DNA of 50,871 bases, taken from Gracilaria vermiculophylla (Eukaryota; Rhodophyta; Florideophyceae; Gracilariales; Gracilariaceae). The position numbers and the translations under genes are program-made. The first letter of the stretch is position 1. Every line of letters starts with the position of its first letter. Positions 30,637 through 42,014 of this stretch are shown piece after piece. Location: the NCBI GenBank assembly GCA_019155205.2, contig JAHNZQ020000172.1:568731-619601 (forward strand), written 5' to 3'. The notes under the pieces were generated by a model. The model had not been told where the DNA came from and ran no database searches. It saw only the letters and a list, made by a program, of their open reading frames with translations.

Positions 30637-31729
30637 TCATATGTTCTACTCCGGTAATGATATGCTACTACCACCAAGCATGAAGACTTCCACTCATAAG
30701 TTCAAATGGAGGAAACGTGTGGCATAATGGGTCACAATCGTTAAACGTTTCGCAAAGGGAGGCGATAAAGGAGCGAAGGGAATCCTTAGGGCACTTAGTT
30801 TGACACTTTACAATGCTCTGGATCATGTCTTTGCATATCAAGTAGAGCAGTCTATAGCTGCTGGCGTAATTAACCTCGAAGGAGATGATGATGAAACCGA
30901 GAATCTGAAAAAGCAAGGCAGCCTTGTTGACGACATCGTAAATCTCGTTGCCAAAGACTCTCCGACAGATGGTATTCGGAGGCTCGTCCCCATGATGCGC
31001 CAGGTTTTCACATACACACGAAGACATGGTGAACCACCTGGTGTATTCGCAAGACGGTTCCAAGCCCTAGCCCTCGACTACTTGAACCATTGCGATACAG
31101 CTACGATACAACAAGACAGTCAGAACTTTGCAATGCTGTTGCTCGAAAATTCAAAGATTCTTGCTTCTTTTTACAGCTCGATTATTACAAGACTTGTCTC
31201 CACCATTACATCGCGATCGGAAAACACCGACAACAAGATCTTCGCTGTTAGCAAGAAGAGGCTTGAAGTAATCAAAGGTAAACCGCAAAACATCCTGCAG
31301 TTATCCAGAAACCAGGAAAACTCATCAGAACTGGAAAGCAACCATTTGCACAAGGCAGAAGACATCACAAACTCAATATCCACGACTATCGATGCGAACG
31401 AACTCCACGTTGAACAAAATAGGACCATATTTTGCTTTACTCTCGAAGACGCTGTAGAGGTGCTGAAAGATTTGAATGATGAAGACGAGGTGAAAGCGAA
31501 TAGAGAGACGGAAATGAAGCGAATCGGCAAAATGCTGAGCAAGCGTGAATACAACGACCACGAAGAACATGGATACCACAACAATCACAAACGCAACAAG
31601 CGACACAAAACGCACATACCCAATGGACAAGATCCCAAAGCCGTCTCAAGGTGCCGCAACTGCAATCAACCGAGTCACTGGTATCGTGATCCCGAATGTA
31701 TATACAAAGTGATCAAGACTCTAATGTAA
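30627..31729 (+). pseudogene. Copia-D gag
   Basis: By comparison with Copia-G, translation should begin at the ATG in the primer site (MGPVICSTP). A frame change near 30660 and a stop near 30726 precede the long open part 30800-31729. That part includes LVAKDSPTDGIRRLVPMMRQ, CETFAR-like ARRFQALALDYLNHC and QQDSQNFAMLLLE, all matched in Copia-G. An acidic, Glu/Lys-rich region and basic NHKRNKRHKTH follow. The C-terminal zinc knuckle is CRNCNQPSHWYRDPEC, spaced CX2CX4HX6C instead of CX2CX4HX4C. Gag forms the particle and binds RNA. Confidence 0.8.
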
Positions 31730-31929
31730 GGCAAGGAGATACATAGCACCGTCATAGAGAAACTGTCACCACCGATACGCGACCTTTTCAAAGACAAGAA
31801 TGGAAAACTGCAATTCAAGATTCCTGGAGGCAAACTCATGGCTTCTATCGGCGAAAATAAGGCGAACTCAGAGGTATCTCCCGATAGCAATGCAAAGTGC
31901 AGCAACCCGTATTTTCAAGGAAGGGATTA

Positions 31930-32127
31930 GATTAGCTCCCACCCTATCCCAACCCTATCTTTGACGAAGGAGTCCCTACCTCCACAGGAGGAATCGAAAA
32001 CTCGATCACCTTATACGATGTCCTAGGTATCCCATTTGATGTAGAACTACCACGCGAACGATATTATCACGGCTGGGGAGAGCAATGCCTAGCTGCAAGA
32101 ATCACAGTATGTTCATAGACAATTACT
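31930..32127 (+). pseudogene. Copia-D protease segment
   Basis: The frame that leads into integrase reads PIFDEGVPTSTGGI, with the candidate catalytic Asp at 31963-31965, then YDVLGIPFDVELP and YYHGWGEQCLAARI. Copia-G has LDEGAPTSTVGI at the same place, so the active site in this lineage is D-E-G rather than D-S/T-G. One TAG near 32119 precedes TITVHDIQRRPTSFTFD. The assignment rests on position and on conservation between the two copies. Confidence 0.65.
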
Positions 32128-33639
32128 GTGCACGATATCCAAAGAAGACCGACAAGCTTCACATTCGACCTTGTCTCAGGTCACTACCCACTCATCCTTG
32201 GCCAAGAGATGCGAGGATATTGTAACACGTTCAATCTTACCGACCAAAGATACATTGAAATGAAACGACCAAGCGACGATGCACATAGATACCTCTATAC
32301 CTACATCGACCTCCCAGATGGCGGGCTACGAATAGACATCACACAGCACCCACTATTGACGAAACGTACACTCTTGGGCAACATTCAAGTAACGGCAAAA
32401 CGTCAACCACTTGTCTCCAGTAAGAGGGTACACAGATACACTCATGCAACAGCCAAGGAGATGAAGCTCCTATGCAAAGAAGCCGACATGTTAGACAAGG
32501 AAATGGAAATGGTAATCGATCAGGTTTATCATGCTTGCAATGTTTGTGCAAAGAACTGCAGACCATTTCCATCAAAAAAGATTTCTCTCACACATGTTAA
32601 CCAAGCATTCAACTGCGAATTACAAATCGACTTTATGTTCCCAATAATCAGGGGCAAGAAGCGCACCGTCATGAGTCTAACTGACACGGGTACCAACTAT
32701 TCTGAATTAACATTGTGCAATTCCAGAACAGCAACGAACATGATACACGCCATCGAAGTTATCTGGATTCACCGCCATGGAGCGCCAGACTCAATATCCG
32801 CTGACGACGAATACAACTGCGTCGAACTCCATCAACTTCCACGCACGCACAACATCATTTTCAAACCACGTCCCACACGGCGCCACAACAAAACAGGAAT
32901 CGTGGAACGAAAGAACGCTACCGTTAAAGCAGTCATCAGCAAGCTAGATGACGAACACAGCAATGGCAACACCGAAACGCTACTTAAACGAGCATGCTTC
33001 CTGTCCAACCTGTTCTCAGGGAACAAACTACGCAGCTCATTCGAACTCGTGCACGGCTACAGACCCTCCGTTCTGGGTCTCTCTAGCACAACTGTCACTA
33101 AGGAACTCTTGGAAGCACACAAGCAACAAATTGCTTCCCGTCAACTACAGCGGGTCCTTCACTCCAAGGCTCATCAGACAAACCATACCCACCTATTCAC
33201 ACCCGATGATAGTGTGTGGGTGTATTAAAATACTAGCAAGAAAAACGAAGACGTAGAGTGGATCGCAACAACTGTCATTACAGCCCACCAGCACTACCTA
33301 GAGGTCCGACGGACCTCGCGTGGACGTCCAATGCGCGTCGCATACGAAGACGTACGATTCAAACCTTGTAGCCTCCTCGCAGCCGACCTGATGTCCTGCT
33401 CGCGCGAAGAAGAGCTTGCAAAGCCAGATGCAAACAACAGGACATCCAAATCCCTGACCTTCCCAGATACACAGTCTGCTGAACCTTCTCCCGCCACAGC
33501 CCCTCCCCACGCCAATACGATATCTGGTAGCCACCGCGAACAAGCATCCTTCTTCGCGATCGGTACACCATCACTCATCAATCGCTCTGATGGGGGGAGC
33601 GTGATGTTGGGGAATACGCACTCAGTACCCACGACATAA
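32128..33639 (+). pseudogene. Copia-D integrase, one in-frame stop
   Basis: The zinc-binding part ends with HACNVCAKN. The catalytic core shows CELQIDFMFP (first Asp), SISADDEYNC (second) and KTGIVERKNATVK (Glu). The second Asp and Glu have 32 or 33 residues between them, shorter than DX35E but the same in Copia-G. PRPTRRHNKTG between them is a block I associate with a divergent Copia lineage from animals and algae. A TAA at 33226-33228 is the only stop. The same frame continues with EVRRTSRGRPMRVAYEDVRF and a Ser/Pro-rich linker to 33639. Confidence 0.87.
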
Positions 33640-35321
33640 AAGGCTCGAACATCAACAGAAAGGTACTACAGTACGATCTATCCCGGGAATTGGAAAAGAT
33701 ATATCAGGCGATTGGATCCAAACAAGTCATTGCAACGCACCTGAGTTTCGTGCCACCGTTTATCTCAGAGAACGCGCTAAGGCAAGAGCATGAATCAAAC
33801 TGGACCGAAGCTTACGAAGAAATTCTGGAATGTGACGTACCTCGCTATGCAAATGTCATCACATCACACGTTGTGTACAAGGTCAAAACCGATGAAGATG
33901 TCAAGCGAAAGATGAAGGCACGCACCGTCCCGCATGGAAACCATGATAACGAAAAGTACACCGTGAGAAAGGACTCTTCAAACGCTTCGCTATTCATAGT
34001 GAGACTGCTGCTATCGATAGTCACATTCCTCGGCTATACGATCGGTACGGCAGACATCAAATGTGCTTTCTTACAAAGCGGACCTCTTACGAGGGACATA
34101 TACGTGCGGCCACCGCGAGAGTGGACTTGCAAACGAGGAACGCTCTGGAAACTCCGCAAACTGCCATGCGGCATAGCAGACGCCGGGCGACAATGGCAGA
34201 AAACCATCGAGACTTGGATGTTAGAACAAGCCGGAACGGAGAGAGTCCTTGGGATATCGCAGCTATTCATCAAACTTAACGCACACGGGAACATTCAGTT
34301 ACTGATCGCTACGGTCACGGATGACTTTCTGCTCGGTGGCACACGCTGAGCAATGGAGAGCTTCACCACAATACTTAAGCAACGCTTTGATGTTGGCAAG
34401 ATTATTATCCACGACAAAATACACTTCGACGGATGCAAGATAGCCCAAGAGGACAACGCTGACATTACTTTATCGATGAATCGCTACCTGGAACGTCTAA
34501 CTCCGATTGAGATCTCAGGAGCACGACAAAAACAGAGACTTCTCTCAGCAACAGAACTAAAAGTTAAACAATATCGATCCCTGGCTGCAACACTCATGTA
34601 TTTAGGTAATGCAGTACTGCCACATGCCTCGTACGCAACGTCACTCATGCAACAGATGCTACCCAAGATTCGCGTCGAGGAATTCATCATGGCAAACGAT
34701 ATCTAAAAGGATTTTCTCTCGATGAAACCCAGGGTGGTCTTTAAAGCACCTCCATCATTTGCAGACATAACGGAAGAGATCGTCTCCTCATTTTCGGACG
34801 CATCATTTAATCCCTCCGATTCAAGCGGATACGGCCATACAGGATTGGTTACAGGCCTTCGTATCAAGCACAAAGATGGCGTAGACCTGTTTCACGCACT
34901 CGACTGTGCAAGTAGCAAATATAAACGAGTTAGCTACTCACCGTATGGCGCAGGAGTACTAGCCTGCGCAGAAGCAGATGATCATGGATACTATTTGAAG
35001 ACAAGATTAATGGCCATGTTCCCGCTAACAAAGGTACGCTACGAGCTCTGTATAGACTCCCGCTGTCTCTTTGACACTGTAAAAACGTTGCATGAAGCAA
35101 GAGACTACCGACGACGCCCATCTTTGCAACGCATTAGAAATAGTTTTGACTCTCACGAGCTAAACCATATGCGATGGATAGCTGGAGAATGCAACCCGTC
35201 TGATGCCCTCCCAAACAGGAACAACAAAACCTGGTTGATGCTCAACGAGATATTAGCCAGCGGAGTACTTTGCATCAGCGCCGAGTCTGGCTACGCAGTG
35301 GACAGCGAACTATGGCAATAA
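33603..35321 (+). pseudogene. Copia-D reverse transcriptase and RNase H, two in-frame stops
   Basis: The frame starts within GEYALSTHDIKGSN after a frame change. RT blocks: SHVVYKVKTDEDVKRKMKAR, SSNASLFIVRLLLSI, GTADIKCAFLQSGP and WKLRKLPCGIADAGRQW. The polymerase box is VTDDFLLGG; Copia-G has VTDDFLISG, so the usual Tyr/Phe before xDD is Val in both. A TGA (34347-34349) and a TAA (34704-34706) are the only stops. RNase H keeps SFSDASFN, ACAEADDHGY and CIDSRCLF for its acids and ends with CNPSDALPNR, the counterpart of the VADxLTK block. The frame is otherwise open for 573 codons. Confidence 0.9.
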
Positions 35322-35351
35322 CGAGCTCGCTCGAAGACAAATTAGAGCGAT

Positions 35352-35362
35352 CCGGGGGGATT
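35352..35362 (+). other. Polypurine tract of Copia-D
   Basis: CCGGGGGGATT lies directly before the 3' LTR start (TGACAATGAGC). Confidence 0.7.
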
Positions 35363-35503
35363 TGACAATGAGCTGATTCATCCGCTAATGCTAATGCTTA
35401 CTATCTAGTGCATGCTATCAATGTTTAATGCAATGATATCATCTACTGCTTACGATAAATGATTAATGCAATGAAGCCTTTAGCAACCTCAACAAGTAGA
35501 CCC
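35363..35503 (+). repeat. 3' LTR of Copia-D, left part
   Basis: It matches the first 141 bases of the 5' LTR (CATCCGCTAATGCTAATGCTTA). It ends with the TSD GACCC (35499-35503) of the Copia-E insertion and continues at 38077. Confidence 0.9.
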
Positions 35504-36191
35504 TATTGGAGGTCAGAAGGGCAAGGGAAGGTTGGAGGGATACTAAGAATGTTCGCCGGCTCTGGCTTGGAATTATTTGGAGGTGCCTCGACCACGACTT
35601 ATATAGTGGCTCAGTCGCACCGCCTCGGTATCGGAGGTCAGAGGGGCAAGGGAAGGTTGGAGGGATATTAAGAGTGCTCGCCATCTCTGGCTTGGATTTA
35701 CTTGGAGGTGCCTCGACCACGACTTGTGTAGTGACGTAGTCGCACCGACTCGGTTGCATCAGAAATTACACTAAAAAGGCGAGACACTCAATACTACCAA
35801 TCATATTGTAACATGCCATAAATGTACTAGCCACAACTCAATAATGCTTACAACAGCAAGGCACAACAAGGCATGACAGTTCCGTACACTCACGAGACCA
35901 TGACAATGCACAAATTCACTCAACCACCTTACACTCTCTGTATTCCGCCACCTCTCGTGTCCATACAGCAATGTGTGTGTATAGTTACCATGACGAGGCA
36001 CATTACACCAGACCATATCTGGTGTACATTAAACTGAGTATGCAATGTGTACACCTGGAAACCATATGGTAGTCAACAACAACCCGAACAGCACAGCTGC
36101 ACACGTGTACCACACAGAGTCAACATTCAACACAGCCAATGGTCCCCGGAACATTTAGTTGTCAATGACAGCACAGTCACTTTATCCAACA
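35504..36191 (-). repeat. Copia-E 3' LTR (688 bp, with internal duplication)
   Basis: On the minus strand it starts TGTTGGATAAAG after the PPT (36192-36202, CAGAGGGGGGG reversed) and ends ACCTCCAATA. Terminal inverted repeats are TGTTGGA and TCCAATA. The 3' 250 bp is a tandem duplication. Without it the LTR would be about 563 bp, near the length of the related Copia-A LTR. Confidence 0.85.
35508..35757 (-). repeat. 125-bp tandem duplication at the Copia-E LTR end
   Basis: Units begin GGAGGTCAG at 35508 and 35633 and share GGGCAAGGGAAGGTTGGAGG and GAGGTGCCTCGACCACGACTT. They differ at several positions, so the duplication is not brand new. A third copy of the terminal part lies inverted at 37216-37272. 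Confidence 0.85.
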
Positions 36192-36211
36192 CCCCCCCTC
36201 TGTCACTGACT

Positions 36212-37215
36212 TCAAACGTCTAGGCGCATCAGGCCGTTCTCACCTCGGAACTTCTCCAGCTTCACGCGACCAAGTGGTTTTGTGAGCATGTCGGCAACCA
36301 TACTCTCAGTCGGGCAGTACTGCAACTCAATGGATTTGTCCTGCAAAGCCTCTCTGGTGAAGTGAAAGCGAATATCAATATGTTTGGTTCGCTTGTTCAC
36401 AACCCCATTCCGAGCGAGGTCAATGCAGCCCTGGTTGTCCAAATACACAGTAGTGGGTTCAAACAAGATCTTCACGGCCTTGCCCACATACATATCGCTT
36501 GAGTTGTCGATGCCATTCCACAGTCGCCTAAGCCAGATCGCCTCCTTGGTCCCAGAGCACAGACTCACATACTCAGCTTCAGCACTGGAAAGTGCAACTA
36601 TTTCCTGCTGGCGCGAGCTCCAACACACCGGAGCACCGCACATCATGAACACATATCCACTGGTGGACTTGCGACTAGTGCTGTCACCCGCCCAACCAGA
36701 GTCCACGTACCCATGAAGCTGAGTATCTGCAATAGAGCCATATGTGAGTCCAAAGTTGAGAGTGCCGTTGAGGTACCATATGACGCGCTTTAGTGCCTTT
36801 CAGTGAATCTCTGAGTGCTTCTCGACATACTTTGCAAGTCTAAAAATAGCAAACGATATGTCTGGTCGAGTTCCCACGGAGAGATACATGAGGCAGCCAA
36901 TCACTTGACGATATGGGATAAGCATCAGAGGCTCGTCAAAAACGCTAAGGTTTACACTGGGGTCCATGGGAGTGTCAACTGGCTTTGACTGTAGCGTTCC
37001 GAACCGTTCCAGAACCTTGCGCGTGTATGCAGACTGTGTCAAATACAACAGTCTCTTGGTGCGAGCTCGTCAGATCTCGAACTCAAGTACAATGCGCGCA
37101 TCATTGAGGTCCTTCATGCGAAAACGTTCAGACAGTTCTGTCTTGAAGCAATTTATTGTCTCCACACTCGGACTGGCAATAAGCAAGTCGTTCACATACA
37201 GGGCAATGATCACAG
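36212..37215 (-). pseudogene. Copia-E RT C-terminus and RNase H
   Basis: The fragment starts just upstream of the polymerase box, which reads ALYVNDLLIAS (YVDD changed to YVND). It continues SERFRMKDLNDARIVLEFEI, a TGA, then RLLYLTQSAYTRKVLERFG and GTRPDISFAIFRLAKYVEKH, and a stop at 36800. RNase H (36706-36212) keeps the acids in DSGWAGD, SSAEAEYVSL and YLDNQGC and ends VADMLTKPLG. All parts are in one frame and align closely with Copia-A 10130-11134. Gag, protease, integrase and the RT N-terminus are absent; LTR sequence joins directly at about 37215. Confidence 0.9.
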
Positions 37216-38076
37216 AGCTGGCGAACATTCTTATTATCCCTCCAACCTTCCCTTGCCCCTCTGACCTCCAATAGGTTATAGGCCCAGCCCCGCTGCCCTC
37301 TGCCGCTATCCCTTGTGTATCGCCGCTCTCCCTCACCGCCGTTCACCCGCGTTGCTCCATCGTTCTCTCCGTCGTTCCGTTGCGTCGGGTGTGTTCACCG
37401 TATCGTTGGTCGGTGTTGTTATTCTCCTTTCGGTCTCGCGTTCCTCCCTGAGGGCGTTGTGTTGGTAATGGTTCGACGTTGGTTCTGCCGTGTTATCGTG
37501 TTCGGGTTATCGTTGTCGCCCGTGTTTGTCGATCGCTATTCCTTTCGTTTGGTCTCTCTCTGTTCTTGTTGTTGGGATCCCCGAGTCTTGTTTGCGGGTT
37601 CTGATCCGAGAGGTTGGGGACCGTATTTTTGTTGAAGTCTGGGCACTATCGTGTTGTGTGTCAGCACTTTGTGTGAAATCTGGGATTTTGTGATTCCCAG
37701 TTTGTGTGTTTTTGTGTCACCACTTGATGACCAGTGCGACGAGCGGTTGATCCGCAGTACTTTGGGTGATTCCTGGTACTGCGGGGACGTTAGCCTGGCG
37801 ACTTGATCCAAAGCAGGTGTTTCTGTCAAGCGGGCTGCCCACCGGTTCTAATTTTGTAGGGCGGATAACGTTGTTGGTCGAAAGACCTGGCGAGTACCGC
37901 GGGATCACCTGTGGACGGGGTGTCGTGGCGTACTGCACTTTATTGGTGTTTATCTGAGTGAGAACCTGACTTTGGGTCGGGTGGTTTGACTGTTGCGAAG
38001 GATACCCATAACGAGCTTTTGATCCGGGGACCCAGGTCTTCCAGAGAGGCGACGTGGCACAGGCTTACCTCCAATA
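37216..38076 (+). other. Inverted LTR end, degenerate primer site and leader of Copia-E
   Basis: Bases 37216-37272 are the last 57 bases of the LTR in plus orientation, ending CTGACCTCCAATA. GGTTATAGGCCCAGCC (37273-37288) follows, one mismatch from the initiator tRNA-Met half-site used by the neighbours. Bases about 37410-38068 align with the Copia-A leader. The segment stops in AGGCTTACCTCCAATA, where the last ten bases repeat the LTR terminus. Confidence 0.8.
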
Positions 38077-38391
38077 GACCCGCCAGCAAACAAGGCAATG
38101 CAAATGCTCACAAATGCTCAACACGCAAATACTCTTAAATATATTTGCAAGCCACAATGCCAGAACGGCTTGATGATAGCCTCTGAACTTTGTACATCGA
38201 AGAGGCGCAAACCGTCAGTATAAGAACAGCAATAGATAGACACATAGAAGAAAAGGAGAAGCAAGAAAGAACCGGCAGAACATATGAGCCTTCTGCGAGC
38301 ACTTGTGCTCTCTTCAGTGCCCGTAGAGTAGTGCCGTGCCTACTGTATCCCTTTACACGCTATCCAAAAATGTCAGATTTGGAGCTTTCCA
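38077..38391 (+). repeat. 3' LTR of Copia-D, right part
   Basis: It starts with the second GACCC and matches the rest of the 5' LTR (AGCAAACAAGGCAATGC, TTTGTACATCGAAGAGGCGC), ending near GAGCTTTCCA. Confidence 0.88.
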
Positions 38392-38403
38392 CTACCATAC
38401 AGT

Positions 38404-38892
38404 TGTGAATTGGTCGTGATTTTGCATAGTGAAATATGCCCAGAGCTAACTCTACAAGCGAGAATAATGAGAAAAATGGGCTCCCGAGAAGGCTGAGCTG
38501 CTCCCTCTCGGATGTTGCTTTTCTTTCCTTGATGCCTATCTGCCTATGCCTATGCTTCTATTAAACAGTTTTTTTTGTGCCTTTTCGGTGGCTCGTCTGC
38601 CTGCTTTCTCTGTGCGTTGCGTTGCGGTCGTGGTCTTAGCTTATCCGTCTAGAGCTGTGTTAGTTTTATCTCCATCCTGATAGTGTCGGTGTCAGGTGTC
38701 ATGAGCTACCAGTGTTGGTGCTTCTCCGTGTGGAGCTGCCAGTGTTTGTGCTTCTCCGTGCGGAGCTGTCATTGTTGGTGCTGCTGTACATGAGGTTGCC
38801 AGTGGTGCTTGTGCTTAGCAATCTTCGTAAGTTAAGGTTTATGCGTTTTGCTTCTGCCTTCTTTAATGCTATTAGTAGCTGAGGCAATTACA
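38404..38892 (-). repeat. 3' LTR of Copia-G (489 bp)
   Basis: On the minus strand it starts TGTAATTGCCTCAGC and ends CCAATTCACA. It pairs with 43216-43706. Confidence 0.93.
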
Positions 38893-38905
38893 TTCCCCCC
38901 AGTCG
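38893..38905 (-). other. Polypurine tract of Copia-G
   Basis: The reverse strand reads ACTGGGGGGAA directly before the LTR. Confidence 0.75.
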
Positions 38906-38947
38906 TTGGGATCCATTTTATCTTACGACTTTGCTGTGTCTCCCGTG

Positions 38948-40753
38948 TTACTTCCATGTTGTGCTATACAAGCAGTAGCCAGATTCGAGGTTGATCGTGA
39001 TGATTCCTTTCGATAATAGCTTGTTCAGGATCGCTGATGTGTTTGGGTTTCGCTTGGTCACCGCATCGACCGGGTTGATTCGGCCAGGAAGCCATCTCAT
39101 GGCATCTAGCTCTTCGCTTTCGAAGCTGTTGCGCATGCGCTGGACCTTGGGTCGTAGCCTGAAATCCTGTCACTTTTGTAGCGTAGTTATGGTGTGGGAT
39201 AGGCACTTCGAGTCTGTGAAGAGTTCGTTTCTGATTTGGCAGTCCGGGAACAGTGAGTTCAGGGTTGTCTTGAAATAAAAGCATCGGTCGTCGGCGGCGG
39301 CGCATGCAAGGATCACGGCTCCGTAGAATAAATAACTGACCCGGCGTTGCTTCTGGCTACACCAATCGATGGCGTAGAAATGATCTTCTCCGTTTTATAT
39401 GCTAATCCTGAGGCCCGTCACGATTTCGGTTTGTCCATAGTCTTTTGCGGAACTGCTATTGAACGATGCGTCGGAAAAGGTACATACTGTGACATTTCTG
39501 ACATTTGGCGGCTTGCGGTATGTGATCAGTGAGTCATGCTTTAGTAGCTCCTTCGTCATGCTATTGGCTTCTACGAGATGTTCGACCGTCATCCGTGGTA
39601 GCTGTTGCTGCAGTGCTGATGTGATATAGGACGTTTGCGGTAACACACCATTGCCCAAGTACATGAGGGTTGCTGCGAGGCTCCTGTATTGCTTGAATTC
39701 CGAGTAGGTGGCTTTGTCTTGATACTGTTATCGTCGCGATCTCGATATATCGATAGGTTTGATGCGGTCTAGGTATCTTCTCATAGAAATTTACATGTTA
39801 CCATTCTCTTTCTGCGATATTTCGCAACCATCAAAGTGAATCACTTCATCGGTAACGATTATCCCAGCCACAAAGCGTTTCTGTAGCTCTATCAAAAACT
39901 TTTTGTTCTCCTCATGTTATCCGCTTATCAAGAAATCGTCTGTTACTTTGGCCACTAATAGGATGATCTTGCCTGCGATGTTGCGTTTCACGAATAGTTG
40001 TGTCACCACAAGGACCCTTTCCAAACCAGCTGACGTGAGCATCCATTCCTCTACTGCTTTCTGCCATTGTCTTCCTGATTCTAAAATGCCATATGGAAAC
40101 TTCAGTAGCTTCCATAATGTCCCCAGATTTCCATTCCATTCTCGAGTAGGTCGTATGAATATGTCCCGGTGGATGGGGCCACTTTGCAGGCATGCACCTT
40201 TGATGTCAGCCGACGCGAGTCTGAAACCAAGGAATGTTGTTAAGGAGAGCAGGAGTCTGACAACGAATAATGGTGCGGTTGAGGAATCCTTTCTAATATC
40301 GTCCTTTTCTTTGTCCCGGTTCCCATGTGCTACTATCCTTGCTTTCAGGTACCGGCTTCCATCTTCTTCGGTTTTAACCTTGTATACTGCATGCAAGCTG
40401 ATAATGTTGGCCGAACGTGGTACGTCGCAGTCTTGCACTTCTGCGAATGATCCGTCCCAGTTGCCTTCAACTTCTTTGCGGAATGCTTGATCAATTATGT
40501 AAGGGATGGCAAAGTCCAGCGCGCGAGATGTTACTTGCTGGGATCCAATTTCTGCATAAATCATTTGTAGTGCTTGTTTGCGGCCAGAATCGCATGTGTA
40601 GTTATGATGCAGTAGCAGGGCTTCTATGGATTGAGCGTAAGAGCCAATGTCTTTTGTTGCCTCTTCGTATGTTGGGATTGCGTTTGATGCATACAGCGAA
40701 GAATGATGTGCAGTCGAACTATCCGGTTGTTGTGTTGGGTCATTATTTTCCAC
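38948..40753 (-). pseudogene. Copia-G reverse transcriptase and RNase H, with stops
   Basis: One frame runs from 40753 to 38948. RT (to 39917) is open for 278 codons: LHAVYKVKTEEDGSRYLKAR, SSTAPLFVVRLLLSL, ASADIKGACLQSGP and WKLLKFPYGILESGRQW, with the polymerase box VTDDFLISG. A TAA at 39917-39919 and further stops (about 39780, 39720 and 39395) interrupt the connection and RNase H. RNase H keeps TFSDASFN, ACAAADD (Glu replaced by Ala) and TDSKCL, and ends NPVDAVTKRN. It aligns throughout with Copia-D 33690-35321. Loss of the RNase H Glu suggests inactivity. Confidence 0.88.
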
Positions 40754-40783
40754 GTTGGACCGAATATCTTCGGCTGTGGCGGT

Positions 40784-42014
40784 TCACTCTAGTTCCTCTT
40801 CCAAAGAGCAGCTGAGGAGGGCGTCGTTTAGTTCACTGCGAGGGGCAATTCGGACATCCTCGTACGCTACCTTTATCGGTGGGCCCTTATTGGCTCTGCG
40901 GGATGTGATGAAGTGCTCGTTCGCTTCGATGACATGTGCTTTGACCCATTCGTTGTCTTCGTTATGTTTTGTGCTCTTGTAGAATATCAAGATGCGGTCA
41001 TCTTTGTGGAATAAGTTGGGTCGCGTTACGGTCGGTGCGTGAGAGTGTAGGAGGCGTTGCAGGGCTCGGACTGCTACTTGCTCTTTGTGGAAGTCAGGGA
41101 GCTCTTGCGTGATGATGGTGCTGGAGATTCCAACGAGAGCAGGGCTGTATCCTCGGGCGAGTTCGAATGAGCTCAGGAGGCGGCTTCCTGAGAACATGTT
41201 TGAAAGGAGTGTGGCGCGGGCGAGGATGGTTTCTGTGCTTGCGGAGACCTTATAGTCGTTAAGCTTCCTTAAGATAGCTTTGATGGTTCCGATCTTACAT
41301 TCCACTTTTCTGGTTTTGTTGTGGCGTCTGGTTGGGCGCAGGCAGAATGTAATGTAGTGCGTTCTTAGGTAGCTTACGAGGGTGCTGCAGTTGTATTCAT
41401 CATCGGCTGAGATGCGCTTTGGTGCTCCGTGATGACATATCCATTTGGGTTCTATGAGGGTGGAAATGGTTTCGAGTTTGCGGTCTGGTGCTCTAGCTGT
41501 CTCGCTGTATCCAGTTCCAACATCGGTCATGACCATGAACACAATTTTCGCTCCTTTAACGGTGGCGTATGCGAAATCGATCTATATTTCTTCGTTAAAC
41601 TCATCATTCACGTGGCTTAGGGAGACTTTTGTGGTGGGCTTTGTCTGCCATTCTTGGTGCACAATTCGCATGCGGATATAACGCGATTGATTGCGTTGTT
41701 CATCTCATTGTCTAGGATTACGGCGTCCTTGCATATGTCACGCATTTCATCGGCAGTGGCGTGCGTGTAGCGATGGACCCGTTTGCAAAAAGTAAGCGGT
41801 GTGCAGTGTGTGGTAGTTTGAATGTTGCCGAGTAAGGTGCTGACAGTAGGGAGAGGATGTGGGGCAATGTAGAGACGGAGTCGCTCATCACCTTCGGTGA
41901 TGTACGTGAAGAATATATATATTTTTTGTCTGTCAGGCGTTTCATGTCCAAGTATCGTTGCACATGCAAGTTGAAGGTGTTCGTGTATTTTTGCACGTCC
42001 ATTTCCAATATCAT
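40784..42014 (-). pseudogene. Copia-G integrase, broken
   Basis: The N-terminal part (42014-41718) has NTFNLHVQRYLDMKR, equivalent to Copia-D. A frame change and a stop near 41584 (EEI-stop-IDFAYATVKGAK) precede the long open piece 41542-40784. That piece shows RISADDEYNC, LRPTRRHNKT and KVECKIGTIK, where the candidate catalytic Asp and Glu have the same spacing as in Copia-D. It ends with SRRANKGPPIKVAYEDVRI and SCSLEEELE. Integrase inserts the cDNA; this copy is interrupted. Confidence 0.85.

Larger units (their letters stand above)
35504..38076 (-). mobile_element. Copia-E: chimeric, partly inverted Copia element in the 3' LTR of Copia-D
   Basis: It is flanked by GACCC at 35499-35503 and 38077-38081. 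Removing it restores GTAGACCCGCCAGC, one base different from the 5' LTR of D (GTAGACCAGCCAGC). The left part is a minus-strand 3' LTR, PPT and 3' pol. The right part is in the opposite orientation: an LTR 3' end, primer site and leader. Both outer ends read as the same LTR terminus (TATTGGAGGT on the left, ACCTCCAATA on the right). It is related to Copia-A. Confidence 0.88.
30171..38391 (+). mobile_element. Copia-D: near full-length Copia element inside Copia-F
   Basis: The 5' LTR (30171-30623), primer site, gag, protease-integrase, RT-RNase H, PPT and 3' LTR (35363-35503 plus 38077-38391) are all present. The 3' LTR is split by Copia-E. It belongs to the same divergent lineage as Copia-G, since every protein aligns. 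No clean TSD is seen: the left flank is CACTG, and CACTA follows a shortened LTR end on the right. Coding frames carry only a few stops and two frame changes. Confidence 0.9.
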
